Assembly (NCBI GenBank): GCA_964426655.1
Contig: CAYRQT010000021.1
Location: 1 to 36,281 of the forward strand
DNA length: 36,281 bases
Direction of reading: 5' to 3'
From: RGIG8306 sp964426655
GTDB taxonomy: Bacteria; Bacillota; Clostridia; Lachnospirales; Lachnospiraceae
Shown: positions 14,128-23,033 of the stretch, piece by piece
Position numbering within the stretch: the first letter of the stretch is position 1
How the letters are laid out: every line of letters starts with the position of its first letter
The notes under the pieces: model-generated
What the model was told of the DNA's origin: nothing
The model's input: the letters and a program-made list of their open reading frames with translations, nothing else
Database searches by the model: none
Translations under genes and position numbers: made by a program

Positions 14128-15816
14128 ATGAAGAATTTTGAAAAGTACACCAGACAGTATTTTATGACACCCCAAACATGCCTGAAGTGGGCACAGAAGG
14201 AATATGTGGATAAGGCGCCCATATGGTGCAGCGTGGATTTGAGAGATGGAAACCAGGCGCTGGTGGTTCCCATGAGCCTGGAGCAGAAGGTGGCTTTTTT
14301 TCAGCTGCTGGTGAAGGTTGGATTTAAAGAAATTGAAGTGGGCTTTCCGGCTGCATCTGAAACCGAATATCAATTTCTTCGGACGCTGATCGATCAGAAT
14401 CTGATTCCGGATGATGTGACCATTCAGGTGCTGACGCAGGCTAGAGACCACATTATACGAAAAACGTTTGCTGCATTGGAAGGCGCAAAAAAAGCGGTGG
14501 TACATGTTTACAACTCTACTTCACTGGCTCAAAGAGAGCAGGTTTTTCGCAAATCCAAGGAGGATATTTTAAAAATTGCAGTAGAAGGGGCTTCCCTTTT
14601 AAAAACGTTGGCAGAGGAAACAGATGGAAACTTCCTTTTTGAATACAGTCCGGAAAGTTTTACTGGAACGGAACCGGAATATGCCCTGGAAGTTTGTAAT
14701 GCAGTGCTAGACGTCTGGAGACCGACGGCGGACAAAAAAGCCATCATTAACCTGCCGGTGACGGTGGAGCATTCTCTTCCGCATGTGTATGCCGGTCAGA
14801 TTGAGTATATGCACGAGAATTTAAAATATAGAGAAAATGTGATTCTTTCCCTTCATCCTCATAATGACAGAGGATGTGCAGTGGCTGATACGGAACTGGG
14901 GCTTCTTGCAGGAGCAGACCGGGTGGAAGGCACATTGTTCGGGAACGGAGAACGAACAGGGAATGTGGACATTGTTACTCTGGCGATGAACCTGTTTTCA
15001 CATGGTGTTAATCCGGGACTGGATTTTAGTGATATGCCATATGTGGTATCCAAATTTGAGGAGTATACCGACATGACAGTGGGAGAGCGACATCCTTATA
15101 GCGGGGCTTTGGTATTTGCGGCCTTCTCCGGTTCTCATCAGGATGCCATTGCAAAAGGCATGCAGCATAGGGCAGAGCAGCATAATCAGGGATATTGGAC
15201 AGTGCCATACCTGCCGATTAACCCTCAGGATGTAGGACGTAATTATGATGCAGATGTTATTCGAATCAACAGCCAGTCCGGAAAGGGAGGCGTCGGGTAT
15301 ATTCTGCAGCAGCGCTTTGGGCTGAATCTTCCGCCTAAGATGAGAGAAGATATGGGATATACGGCAAAGGCTGTTTCTGATCATCTCCATAAGGAACTTT
15401 TGCCGGAAGAAATTTTTGAACTGTTCAAAAAAACCTACGAGGATGTGACAATACCTTACAATATAACAGAAGTCCATTTTAAACAGAACCCTGAGGGAAT
15501 TGAAGCAGAGGTGCATACGGTGGACAGGTCAGGGGAAGCCCAGATTACCCATGCTATGGGAAACGGGCGTCTGGATGCGGTAAGCAATGCCCTCAGAGCC
15601 TGCTATGATTTGGAATATAGTCTGACCACATATTCGGAACATGCACTGGAGCAGAGTTCCCGCTCACAGGCCATAGCCTATGTAGGTATCCAGAAGCCGG
15701 ACGGTAAAACTGCCTGGGGAGCCGGTGTGGATCCGGATATCATTCGTGCATCCATTAATGCCCTGCTGACAGCCATTAACAACAGCCTGGCAGATGAAAA
15801 CGCCTCCTTGCTTTGA
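14128..15816 (+). CDS. leuA: 2-isopropylmalate synthase (LeuA type 2)
   Basis: This enzyme condenses acetyl-CoA with 2-oxoisovalerate, the first committed step of leucine synthesis. The 562-residue length fits the longer bacterial type with an N-terminal extension (KAPIWCSVDLRDGNQAL, where DLRDGNQ holds the metal Asp). The HMGL-like TIM barrel carries the second metal motif LHPHNDRG, and a C-terminal LeuA allosteric dimer domain runs from about residue 430 to the end. The open frame begins at 14080, but the ATG at 14128 is chosen because GAGGAGG precedes it and the upstream codons fall within the leader. Expression is governed by the T-box. The other leucine genes are not nearby. Confidence 0.95.
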   Translation: MKNFEKYTRQYFMTPQTCLKWAQKEYVDKAPIWCSVDLRDGNQALVVPMSLEQKVAFFQLLVKVGFKEIEVGFPAASETEYQFLRTLIDQNLIPDDVTIQVLTQARDHIIRKTFAALEGAKKAVVHVYNSTSLAQREQVFRKSKEDILKIAVEGASLLKTLAEETDGNFLFEYSPESFTGTEPEYALEVCNAVLDVWRPTADKKAIINLPVTVEHSLPHVYAGQIEYMHENLKYRENVILSLHPHNDRGCAVADTELGLLAGADRVEGTLFGNGERTGNVDIVTLAMNLFSHGVNPGLDFSDMPYVVSKFEEYTDMTVGERHPYSGALVFAAFSGSHQDAIAKGMQHRAEQHNQGYWTVPYLPINPQDVGRNYDADVIRINSQSGKGGVGYILQQRFGLNLPPKMREDMGYTAKAVSDHLHKELLPEEIFELFKKTYEDVTIPYNITEVHFKQNPEGIEAEVHTVDRSGEAQITHAMGNGRLDAVSNALRACYDLEYSLTTYSEHALEQSSRSQAIAYVGIQKPDGKTAWGAGVDPDIIRASINALLTAINNSLADENASLL

Positions 15817-15836
15817 CCAGACTGCCGGATTTTACA

Positions 15837-15864
15837 TTGCATCTTCCGCAGTTGCTGATATAAT
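15837..15864 (+). promoter_or_regulatory. Predicted promoter of the HAD/APH gene pair
   Basis: TTGCAT (15837-15842) and TATAAT (15859-15864) are 16 bases apart, about 55 bases ahead of the HAD gene. Confidence 0.55.
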
Positions 15865-15917
15865 AGAATCGGTATGCAAAAAAATCCGGGAACAGGACAG
15901 CAAGGATAGGAGTTCTT

Positions 15918-16541
15918 ATGGTACAAAATATTATATTTGATGTGGGCATGGTGCTGGTTAATTTCCGCTGGAAGGCATTTTGCCGGGATTTGGGTTTTTC
16001 CCGGGAAGAAATAGAAGTTTTTGGCACGCGTGTTGTGTCTACACCCTTATGGAATGAATTTGATCGGAATGTGTTGCCGCCAGATCTGATTATTGACAGG
16101 TTTTGTGAAATGTTGCCGGAATACACACCTCAGGTCAGACATTTCTTTTCCGATATTTCGGATTTGGTTCGTCCCTTTTCCGGCAGTAAAAGCTGGCTGA
16201 AAGGTTTAAAGGGGCAGGGATATCACATCTATCTGTTATCCAATTATTCTGAGTTCATGTGGAAAAACCACTCAAAAAAGTGGGATTTTCTGCCGTATAC
16301 GGATGGTGCCGTGGTGTCCTATGAGGTAAAGATCAATAAACCGGATGCAGGAATTTACCAGGCATTATTGAAAAAATATGATCTTTGTCCGGAGGAAACG
16401 ATTTTCCTGGATGATAAAGCGGAGAACATTGCGTCAGCAGAAGGACTGGGAATTGCGGGCATTCTGGTTAAAAATCAAAAGCAGGCGCAAAGGGAGCTGC
16501 AGTCGTTTTTGGAGCAGCAGGAGCAAACATGTATTCAGTGA
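15918..16541 (+). CDS. HAD-superfamily hydrolase, YihX-like
   Basis: This 207-residue phosphatase of the haloacid dehalogenase superfamily (subfamily IA, variant 3 type) opens with NIIFDVGMVLVNF, giving the nucleophilic Asp. The position two residues later, usually Asp in the superfamily, is Gly, as also seen in some YihX/DxGNV-type members. Motif II is LLSN, motif III is the Lys in YEVKINKPDAGIY, and motif IV is IFLDDKAENI. Substrate is unknown; YihX acts on sugar phosphates. An AGGAG site precedes the ATG. It overlaps the next gene by 13 bases, indicating translational coupling. Confidence 0.85.
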   Translation: MVQNIIFDVGMVLVNFRWKAFCRDLGFSREEIEVFGTRVVSTPLWNEFDRNVLPPDLIIDRFCEMLPEYTPQVRHFFSDISDLVRPFSGSKSWLKGLKGQGYHIYLLSNYSEFMWKNHSKKWDFLPYTDGAVVSYEVKINKPDAGIYQALLKKYDLCPEETIFLDDKAENIASAEGLGIAGILVKNQKQAQRELQSFLEQQEQTCIQ

Positions 16542-17506
16542 CGAAATTTCGACAGCCATTTTCTGCGATTCGAAAAATGGTGGAGGCAGCCTTTGGAGAG
16601 GACCTGCTGACATCTCCTGAAAAAGCCAGGGAGATGGAAGGTGGGTATTGCAACATGGTCTATGAGCTGTCTCTGCCTATAGGAGACTTTATTCTGAAAA
16701 TTGCCCCCCCAACTGAGGTGGAGATGATGTCATATGAAGAGGGAATGATGGAAACGGAGGTGCGGATGCTCCGTTTCCTGGGGGCGAATACCAAAGTGCC
16801 CATGCCGCGGGTCATTTTTGAAGATGGCAGTGGAACCATTTGCCCCAGTAGGTATTTTATAATGACAAAAATTTCCGGTCTGGTATATGCTCGGGTTATG
16901 AATGAGATGTCCCCAGAGCAGAAAGAAGCCATTGGAGCGGAATTGGGAGGCTTCTGCAGACAGATTCATGCCTTTAAGGGAGAACAGTTCGGTATAATTG
17001 GAAAGCCTTCTTCCTGGACCAAAGATTATAAAAGCTATATTATGGGCTTGTTCCGCATGCTTCTAGAGGATGGACATCGTAAGGGAAGTAATCTTCAGAT
17101 CATTTCATATGAGGATCTTTGGACGCTTTTGACAGATAAGGCAGAGGGGGCTGGATTTGAAGATGTCCAAATCCCCACGTTAATTCACTGGGACATGTGG
17201 GAAGGAAATATTTTTGTTGAAAATGGGCATGTTACAGGGATTGTGGATTTTGAACGGTGTATGTGGTCGGAATATCTGATGGAGAATGGATTTTCCGGTT
17301 TTCAAAAACCTGTGGAGGGCTTTTTGAAGGCTTATGGAAAAGTAAACTTTACAGCACAGGAAGATACACGCCGTTCCTTTTATCGGTTATATCGCTATTT
17401 GGGAATGGTGGTGGAATGCGAATATCGTCAGTATAGGAGCCGGGATCAGCTCCTTTGGGTAATGGAATACCTGAAAAAGGAGCTGGATTTTTTAAAAAGC
17501 CGCTGA
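16529..17506 (+). CDS. Aminoglycoside phosphotransferase-family kinase (APH fold)
   Basis: This 325-residue protein has the APH/choline-kinase fold: a glycine-poor N-lobe (GGYCNMVYELSLPIGDFILKI), the catalytic loop IHWDMWEGNIFV (pattern HxDxxxxN) and the metal-binding GIVDFERCMW. Such enzymes transfer phosphate from ATP to small hydroxylated molecules. Many chromosomal members in Clostridia are not resistance determinants, and the true substrate here is unknown. CAGGAG lies before the ATG and the gene overlaps the HAD hydrolase, so the two could act as a kinase/phosphatase pair; this is inference. Confidence 0.85.
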   Translation: MYSVTKFRQPFSAIRKMVEAAFGEDLLTSPEKAREMEGGYCNMVYELSLPIGDFILKIAPPTEVEMMSYEEGMMETEVRMLRFLGANTKVPMPRVIFEDGSGTICPSRYFIMTKISGLVYARVMNEMSPEQKEAIGAELGGFCRQIHAFKGEQFGIIGKPSSWTKDYKSYIMGLFRMLLEDGHRKGSNLQIISYEDLWTLLTDKAEGAGFEDVQIPTLIHWDMWEGNIFVENGHVTGIVDFERCMWSEYLMENGFSGFQKPVEGFLKAYGKVNFTAQEDTRRSFYRLYRYLGMVVECEYRQYRSRDQLLWVMEYLKKELDFLKSR

Positions 17507-17522
17507 GAGACAAGGAAAAACC

Positions 17523-17551
17523 TTGCACCGATAAGGGGGAAGTGATATACT
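17523..17551 (+). promoter_or_regulatory. Predicted promoter of serS
   Basis: TTGCAC (17523-17528) and TATACT (17546-17551) are 17 bases apart, 28 bases before the serS ATG. No T-box is seen in this short gap. Confidence 0.65.
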
Positions 17552-17579
17552 TTCTCCAAAGAAATCGGAGGAGCAGGGC

Positions 17580-18866
17580 ATGATCGACATTAAGTTTTTA
17601 AGAGAAAACCCGGATGTGGTTAAGCAAAATATCCGGAATAAATTTCAGGACAGTAAGTTGCCGTTGGTGGATGAGGTAATAGAGCTGGATCAAAAAAGTC
17701 GGCAACTTCAGCAGGAGGCAGACGCCCTCAGAGCTGAGAGAAACCGCATTTCCAAGGAAATCGGCGGCCTTATGAAACAGGGAAAGCGGGAAGAAGCAGA
17801 AGCTTTGAAAATAAAGGTGACTGCGGAATCCGAACGCCTGGCCAGTTTGGAAGCCATGGAAGCAGAGGTGGGAAATCAGGTCAGACAGATTATGATGACG
17901 ATTCCCAACATTATCGATCCTAGTGTGCCTATCGGAAGAAATGACAGTGAAAATGTGGAGGTGGAGCGATTTGGGGATCCGGTGGTGCCGGATTTTGAAA
18001 TACCATATCACAGTGAAATCATGGAGAACTTTCAGGGCATTGACCTAGACAGCGCCAGGAAAGTGGCCGGAAATGGATTCTACTATCTTATGGGAGATAT
18101 TGCCAGACTTCACTCTGCTGTTATTTCTTATGCCAGAGATTTTATGATTGATCGTGGTTTTACCTATTGTATTCCGCCTTTTATGATTCGAAGTGAAGTG
18201 GTGACCGGGGTCATGAGCTTTGCAGAGATGGATGCTATGATGTATAAAATTGAAGGTGAGGATCTGTATCTAATTGGGACAAGTGAGCATTCCATGATTG
18301 GAAAATTCATCGATACCATTCTGCCGGAGGAAGAACTGCCTCAGACACTGACCAGCTATTCCCCCTGCTTCCGAAAAGAAAAGGGGGCTCATGGCCTGGA
18401 GGAGAGAGGCGTATATCGAATCCATCAATTTGAGAAACAGGAGATGATAGTGGTGTGCCGGCCTGAGGAAAGTCCAAAGTGGTTTGATGTGCTGTGGAAA
18501 AACACTGTTGACTTGTTCCGATCCATGGATATTCCGGTACGCACATTAGAGTGTTGCTCAGGTGACCTGGCAGACTTGAAGGTAAAATCTGTAGATGTGG
18601 AAGCCTGGTCCCCTCGTCAGAAAAAATATTTTGAGGTGGGGAGCTGCTCTAATCTGGGAGATGCACAGGCCCGCCGATTAAAAATTCGGGTAAACGGGGA
18701 AAACGGGAAGTATTTTGCCCATACACTAAATAACACGGTAGTGGCACCGCCTCGGATGCTGATTGCTTTTCTGGAGAATAATCTTCAGGCCGATGGAACT
18801 GTGAAAATACCGGTAGCTTTGCAGCCCTACATGGGAGGAAAGACATTGCTGATTCCCCAAAAATAA
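17580..18866 (+). CDS. serS: Seryl-tRNA synthetase
   Basis: This class II synthetase charges tRNA-Ser (and tRNA-Sec). The 428 residues match the bacterial length. The N-terminal tRNA-binding long coiled coil occupies about residues 28-100 (rich in E, K, R and Q). The catalytic core follows, with the TSEHSMIG serine-binding segment, motif 2 around CFRKEKGAHGLEERGVYRIH, EVGSCSNLGDAQARRL, and motif 3 in PPRMLIAFLENN. It has a predicted promoter upstream, a GGAGGAG site, and a strong terminator 7 bases past its stop, so it is likely monocistronic. Confidence 0.97.
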   Translation: MIDIKFLRENPDVVKQNIRNKFQDSKLPLVDEVIELDQKSRQLQQEADALRAERNRISKEIGGLMKQGKREEAEALKIKVTAESERLASLEAMEAEVGNQVRQIMMTIPNIIDPSVPIGRNDSENVEVERFGDPVVPDFEIPYHSEIMENFQGIDLDSARKVAGNGFYYLMGDIARLHSAVISYARDFMIDRGFTYCIPPFMIRSEVVTGVMSFAEMDAMMYKIEGEDLYLIGTSEHSMIGKFIDTILPEEELPQTLTSYSPCFRKEKGAHGLEERGVYRIHQFEKQEMIVVCRPEESPKWFDVLWKNTVDLFRSMDIPVRTLECCSGDLADLKVKSVDVEAWSPRQKKYFEVGSCSNLGDAQARRLKIRVNGENGKYFAHTLNNTVVAPPRMLIAFLENNLQADGTVKIPVALQPYMGGKTLLIPQK

Positions 18867-18873
18867 AAAATAG

Positions 18874-18915
18874 AAAGGGACATGACGCTTATATACATGC
18901 GGCCATGTCCCTTTT
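18874..18915 (+). terminator. Rho-independent terminator of serS
   Basis: AAAGGGACATG (18874-18884) pairs with CATGTCCCTTT (18904-18914), followed by TT. Confidence 0.8.
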
Positions 18916-18918
18916 GGC

Positions 18919-18947
18919 TTGCAGAAAGCAGGAAATTCAACTATAAT
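18919..18947 (+). promoter_or_regulatory. Predicted promoter of the HD/MarR/DUF1294 genes
   Basis: TTGCAG (18919-18924) and TATAAT (18942-18947) are 17 bases apart, just past the serS terminator. Confidence 0.65.
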
Positions 18948-18989
18948 GGAAACAACATTTCCTGAAGTATCCAGATAAGGAGGCGGGCC

Positions 18990-19616
18990 ATGTATGAAGA
19001 AGGGTTGCAGTATGTAGAAGCCTATCTGCTGGCGCAGGGAGGAGACCGCAGTCAGGAACCAGGCAAAGCATTTCGCAGCCGCATTATGCACACCAGAAGG
19101 GTGTTGATGTGGTTGCTTCGTTTGCTGGAACACACTCCGGTTTCTTATCCAGAGGATGTAAAGATGGCGGCTATTTTTCATGACATTGGCTATTCTGCAA
19201 CGGAGAATAATTTGTATCATGCGGCCCGGTCCACTTTGGCTTTCCGGAAATATGCCGAAAAGAAGCAGATGGATCCGGAACGAGTAGAAAGAATTGCAGG
19301 ATGGATTGCCAGACATTCCAGAAAAGAACTTATGGCGGATCCGGAAACGCCATTGGAACTGATCCTTTTGATGGAAGCCGATATGCTGGATGAGGAGGGG
19401 CTGATGGGAATTATGTGGGATCTGCTCAGCGCAGGAGCTCAGCCGGTGACCAGCTATGAAGAGGGGTATATGCGCATGCTGCCCTATGCACACAAGTTTT
19501 TACAGCAGCAGCCCATGCGAACAGCTTATGCACGTGAAATATGGCAGGGAAAGCAGCAGGCGGTCAGGAAGGTCATGGAACAGTTGGCATTTGATCTGGG
19601 GAAGGAATTTCATTAG
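18990..19616 (+). CDS. HD-domain metal-dependent phosphohydrolase
   Basis: The 208-residue product has the HD-superfamily pattern: a first His in MHTRRVLMWLL, the HD pair in AAIFHDIGYSATENN, a further His in LYHAARSTLAF, another in WIARHSRKE, and the distal Asp in LMEADMLDEEG. Proteins of this type hydrolyse phosphate esters of nucleotides or other small molecules; the substrate cannot be deduced. A GGAGG site precedes the ATG. It is followed 22 bases later by a MarR-type regulator in the same direction. Confidence 0.85.
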   Translation: MYEEGLQYVEAYLLAQGGDRSQEPGKAFRSRIMHTRRVLMWLLRLLEHTPVSYPEDVKMAAIFHDIGYSATENNLYHAARSTLAFRKYAEKKQMDPERVERIAGWIARHSRKELMADPETPLELILLMEADMLDEEGLMGIMWDLLSAGAQPVTSYEEGYMRMLPYAHKFLQQQPMRTAYAREIWQGKQQAVRKVMEQLAFDLGKEFH

Positions 19617-19638
19617 TTTGTTGAGCCATGGGGAAAAT

Positions 19639-20079
19639 ATGAATCAGGGAAATGCGTGGGAAAAGCTTTTTCTGGAAGTATTGCAGGAATGGCCTGCATA
19701 TCAAAAAAGGACAGATGTTCATCATGTATATGGAAATCTGACTGCACATGATCTGCAGATTCTGGAACGCATTGGGGAATGCACAAGGAAGAAAATGTCA
19801 GACCTGGCCAGAGGTCTGGGCGTTTCACCGGGAAGTTTAACCGTTGCTGTAAGCAGGTTGGAGAACAAGGGGTATCTAATTCGGAAAAGAGGTGTAGGAG
19901 ACAGCCGAATGATGTTCCTGTCTTTGACAAAGGAAGGAAGAGAAGTGGTTTCTTTGAGAAAAGAGCGCATATCCCTTCTTCTGGCGGCAATTGCCAGTGG
20001 GGAGGATGAACATTACGGCATGGCCTTGGAACGTTTTTTTTCTCGGTTTCTGATGCTGATCAGGGAGATGGAGTCGTAA
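19639..20079 (+). CDS. MarR-family transcriptional regulator
   Basis: The 146-residue product carries a winged helix-turn-helix: LTAHDLQILERIGE, then MSDLARGLGVSPGSLTVAVS as the HTH, RLENKGYLIRKRGVGDSRM as recognition helix and wing, and FLSLTKEGREVV, followed by a helical dimerisation end. The ATG at 19639 is chosen because it gives the normal family length; its ribosome binding site (GGGGA) is weak and the frame is open further upstream. Ligand and targets are unknown. It sits between the HD gene and a DUF1294 gene and may regulate this small operon. Confidence 0.87.
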   Translation: MNQGNAWEKLFLEVLQEWPAYQKRTDVHHVYGNLTAHDLQILERIGECTRKKMSDLARGLGVSPGSLTVAVSRLENKGYLIRKRGVGDSRMMFLSLTKEGREVVSLRKERISLLLAAIASGEDEHYGMALERFFSRFLMLIREMES

Positions 20080-20080
20080 A

Positions 20081-20362
20081 GTGGGAAAAGCAAATATTTT
20101 TATGTTTATTTGGTGTATATGGGATTTTGCAGTCTTCTTCCTTTTTGGCCTGGACAAATGGCTGGCCCGTCACCACAGGTGGCGGATATCAGAAAAAACA
20201 CTTTTGGCATGTACCATTTGTATGGGAGGTATGGGGGCCTTGATGGGGATGCAGATCTTCCATCACAAAACAAGAAAAAGACAATTTATCTGGACCGTGC
20301 CAATTGCACTGCTTTTTCAGCTGGCCTTTGGTATATTCATGGTATATAGATATATGATATAG
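20081..20362 (+). CDS. DUF1294 membrane protein
   Basis: This 93-residue integral membrane protein has the DUF1294 signature: an N-terminal membrane segment (about 6-24), LFGLDKWLARHHRWRISEKTLL, then CTICMGGMGALMGMQIFHHKT and a last membrane segment (about 70-90). It begins with GTG one base after the MarR stop, so it is translationally coupled to it. Function is unknown in the family. Confidence 0.88.
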   Translation: MGKANIFMFIWCIWDFAVFFLFGLDKWLARHHRWRISEKTLLACTICMGGMGALMGMQIFHHKTRKRQFIWTVPIALLFQLAFGIFMVYRYMI

Positions 20363-20374
20363 AAGAGAAACCTC

Positions 20375-20403
20375 TTGACATAGATGGGCCCGATGAGTAA
20401 TAT
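20375..20403 (+). promoter_or_regulatory. Predicted promoter of nth
   Basis: TTGACA (20375-20380) and TAATAT (20398-20403) are 17 bases apart, 36 bases before the nth ATG, which has its own AAGGAGGAG site. Confidence 0.7.
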
Positions 20404-20439
20404 ATACCGTATTGAGGCGGAATATATAAGGAGGAGAAG

Positions 20440-21087
20440 ATGGCGGACAAGAGAGTGATGGAAATTCTGCATCGGCTGGATGAACATTACGGCACGGAAC
20501 TTGTCTGTTATCTGGATCATTCTACAGACTGGCAATTGCTGATTGCAGTTATTTTAAGCGCGCAGTGTACAGATGCCCGCGTCAATCAGGTGACAAAAGT
20601 TCTTTTTGCCCAATATGGCACACTGGAGAAGCTGGCACAGGCTTCTCAGGAAGAAATTGAGGAGGTTTTACATCCTCTGGGATTTTTTCGGGCAAAAGCA
20701 AAAAATATCCGGACATGTGCTGCGCAACTTTTGGAGCGGCATGGCGGTAACGTGCCAAGAGACTTGGAGTCTTTGACACGACTGGCCGGAGTTGGAAGAA
20801 AGACGGCCAATGTCATCAGAGGCAATATATTTGGGGATCCGAGTATTGTGGTGGATACCCACGTTATGCGCATTTCCCGTAAACTGGGGCTGGCTAAGGG
20901 AGATACGCCTGAAAAAATTGAACAGGAACTGATGGCTGTTCTCCCGGAGGATCACTGGATTTTATACAATATTCAGATTATTACCCATGGGAGGAGCGTC
21001 TGTCTTGCCAGGTCGCCCCATTGCAGCATTTGTTTTTTGCAGGATTTATGCCCATACTTTAAGGAGGTTTTTTCACATGATGAATAA
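20440..21087 (+). CDS. nth: Endonuclease III (DNA glycosylase/AP lyase)
   Basis: This base-excision repair enzyme removes oxidised pyrimidines and cuts at abasic sites. The 215-residue product has the helix-hairpin-helix LTRLAGVGRKTANVI with catalytic Lys121, catalytic Asp139 in VVDTHVMRIS, and a C-terminal iron-sulfur loop with the exact Cys-x6-Cys-x2-Cys-x5-Cys spacing (CLARSPHCSICFLQDLC). All key residues are present. Its last codons contain the ribosome binding site and start of a 32-residue membrane microprotein. Confidence 0.97.
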   Translation: MADKRVMEILHRLDEHYGTELVCYLDHSTDWQLLIAVILSAQCTDARVNQVTKVLFAQYGTLEKLAQASQEEIEEVLHPLGFFRAKAKNIRTCAAQLLERHGGNVPRDLESLTRLAGVGRKTANVIRGNIFGDPSIVVDTHVMRISRKLGLAKGDTPEKIEQELMAVLPEDHWILYNIQIITHGRSVCLARSPHCSICFLQDLCPYFKEVFSHDE

Positions 21088-21175
21088 GAAAACGCAAATC
21101 TGGGTAACAAGAGTTTTGTGTGCAATTTTAATTCTGGCCATGGTATTGCCTATGGTAATTGGTGCATTGGCTTAA
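21077..21175 (+). CDS. 32-aa single-pass membrane microprotein overlapping nth
   Basis: A full AAGGAGGT (21061-21068) lies 8 bases before the ATG at 21077, within the nth coding sequence. The 32-residue product has a charged start (MMNKKTQIW) and one hydrophobic helix (VLCAILILAMVLPMVIGALA). It resembles in size and layout the small tail-type membrane proteins of Firmicutes such as Prli42, but I cannot assign the family. It overlaps nth by 11 bases and would be translated from the same transcript. Confidence 0.6.
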   Translation: MMNKKTQIWVTRVLCAILILAMVLPMVIGALA

Positions 21176-21243
21176 ACAGCCTTAAGGATTGTTTCGTTTG
21201 CATTACGAGGGCATTAAAAGTTTATAAGGTATTTTGAAAAACC

Positions 21244-21271
21244 TTGAAAAGCAGATGCGATGTGTTAGAAT
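21244..21271 (+). promoter_or_regulatory. Predicted promoter of the VanW-protein gene
   Basis: TTGAAA (21244-21249) and TAGAAT (21266-21271) are 16 bases apart, about 33 bases before the start codon. Confidence 0.5.
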
Positions 21272-21303
21272 GAACCCATAGCTTTTGAGAGGAGCGTATT
21301 TAT

Positions 21304-23016
21304 TTGAAAAGAAAGATGATGTATCCGATGCTGGCGGCGATGTGCGTATTTGTCACAGCAATGGCATATACCACATTTGGCGCGGAAAGCGATGAGAGCA
21401 CCACATATATTCCTGAAGGGGTCAAAATTGAGCAGTTTGATGTGGGTGGCTTATCTGTGGCGCAAGCCAGAGAAGTGGTAAATGAATATGTGGATTCATT
21501 AAAGACCATTCAGGTGGTTTTTCAGACAAGTGACGGTAGCGTATCCACAACATTAGGGAATTTGGGCTTGTACTGGTCCAATGAGGAAATCCTCGAAGAA
21601 ACCCAGGGAAGCTTTTCCACAGGAAGCCTGATTAGTCAGTACAAAGCTGGAAAAGATCTGGAAAACAACAATATCGAGCTGGATGTCCAGACAGCTGTTG
21701 ATTTGGATGTACTGACAGCATACATGCTGCAGGAAATGCCTGCACTGGAAACAACACCGGTGGATGCTCAGATTCAGTTGGTCAATGGTGCCTTTCAGAT
21801 TACCGAAGGGGTGAATGGCATCTCCATAGATTATAATGAAACTTTTTCACAGGCGCTTCTTCAGATATCTGATGAGGCAGAAAGTGGAGATGACCAGATT
21901 GTGATTGATGTGGTCTGCACAGAAACGGAACCCTATGTCACTTCAGACGTATTTGAAGGAATGGGAGATGTATTGGGTTCATGGACGACCAATTACTCCT
22001 CTTCTACAGTGGACCGGGCCACAAATGTGGAACTTGGTGGTATGAGTTTTGATGGCTTGGTAATTTTGCCTGGAGAACAGGTATCCGCTCTGGCTGTAAT
22101 GGGGCCGGTTACTGCGGCAGCGGGGTATAAGCCCGCACCCACATATACCGTGGAGGGAACCGGAAATGAAATTGGCGGTGGTGTTTGCCAGGTTTCTTCG
22201 ACGCTGTACAATGCAGTGTTAAGAGCAGAGCTTCAGGTGGATTATCGGTCTCCACACTCTAAACTGGTTACTTATGTGGAGCCTTCCATGGATGCCATGG
22301 TGTATTGGGCAAGCAATGCAGATTTTCGATTTACCAATAACACCGGCCATGCCATTTACATTGCAGCCTCTGCAGGAAATGGAGAACTGACCTTTACCAT
22401 CTATGGAGTAGAGAACCATACGGCGGACAGACAGGTGGTATATACTTCAGAAATTTTACAGGAGTCTTATTCAGATCCGCTGTATGTTGTTATTGAGGAT
22501 CCGACTTTGGATGTTTGGAATCCTACAGATGCTTCGGCAAATGCCAGCAGCACATTGTTTGTTATTGATGTATATCCCCATCCGCTTTTGATTTCCCAGT
22601 TGCGTAAAACAGTGACAGAAAATGGCATCGTGATTTCTGATGAAATCATGGAGGGTAGTTATAAAAAATACAAGGCGGAGCAGGGCATTATCCGAATCAG
22701 CCCAAGTGTAAAAATTGTGAGCATAACGGCAGACGGAAATGTGGTAATAGATATAAATGAAGATTACTTTGTGGAGGAGACAGAGGAAGAGACCACTGTA
22801 ACAGAAACAGAGTCCATTGAGGAAAGTTCCGCATCAAAAGAGATGGAATCCTCCTCTGAGGCACCTGCAAAGCAGGAAACGGAGACTACAGAAACAGGGG
22901 AAGCCGCCACTTCGGAGACATCGTCGGACAGCAGTGAAAAAGCGAATAAATCCAGTATGGAGGGCTCTTTCAATGCTGATACAGACGGCTTGGAGGATCA
23001 GGTGGCAGACGAATAG
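21304..23016 (+). CDS. Secreted VanW-domain protein with YoaR-like peptidoglycan-binding region
   Basis: The 570-residue product starts at a TTG behind GAGAGGAG. A signal peptide is seen at about 1-28 (basic start, then a hydrophobic core ending near TTFGAE). Residues 40-200 look like the repeated YoaR/PG_binding_4 domains (IPEGVKIEQFDVGGLSVAQA). The VanW domain covers about 235-385, with LPGEQVSALAVMGPVT and the signature EIGGGVCQVSSTLYNAVLRA. A G5-like segment follows, and the C-terminal 90 residues are a Ser/Glu/Thr-rich tail. It is an extracytoplasmic envelope protein; VanW molecular function is not established. It is followed 17 bases later by the PurM-like gene. Confidence 0.88.
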   Translation: MKRKMMYPMLAAMCVFVTAMAYTTFGAESDESTTYIPEGVKIEQFDVGGLSVAQAREVVNEYVDSLKTIQVVFQTSDGSVSTTLGNLGLYWSNEEILEETQGSFSTGSLISQYKAGKDLENNNIELDVQTAVDLDVLTAYMLQEMPALETTPVDAQIQLVNGAFQITEGVNGISIDYNETFSQALLQISDEAESGDDQIVIDVVCTETEPYVTSDVFEGMGDVLGSWTTNYSSSTVDRATNVELGGMSFDGLVILPGEQVSALAVMGPVTAAAGYKPAPTYTVEGTGNEIGGGVCQVSSTLYNAVLRAELQVDYRSPHSKLVTYVEPSMDAMVYWASNADFRFTNNTGHAIYIAASAGNGELTFTIYGVENHTADRQVVYTSEILQESYSDPLYVVIEDPTLDVWNPTDASANASSTLFVIDVYPHPLLISQLRKTVTENGIVISDEIMEGSYKKYKAEQGIIRISPSVKIVSITADGNVVIDINEDYFVEETEEETTVTETESIEESSASKEMESSSEAPAKQETETTETGEAATSETSSDSSEKANKSSMEGSFNADTDGLEDQVADE

Positions 23017-23033
23017 AGCACAGGGTAAATTTT

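Noticed and set aside
15918..16541. HAD hydrolase as inactive because the second motif-I Asp is Gly
   Set aside because: Some YihX-like members carry the same DxG pattern and the other three motifs are intact, so loss of activity is not supported.
16529..17506. APH-type gene as an antibiotic-resistance determinant
   Set aside because: It is coupled to a chromosomal HAD hydrolase outside the mobile elements, and the family includes many kinases of other substrates.
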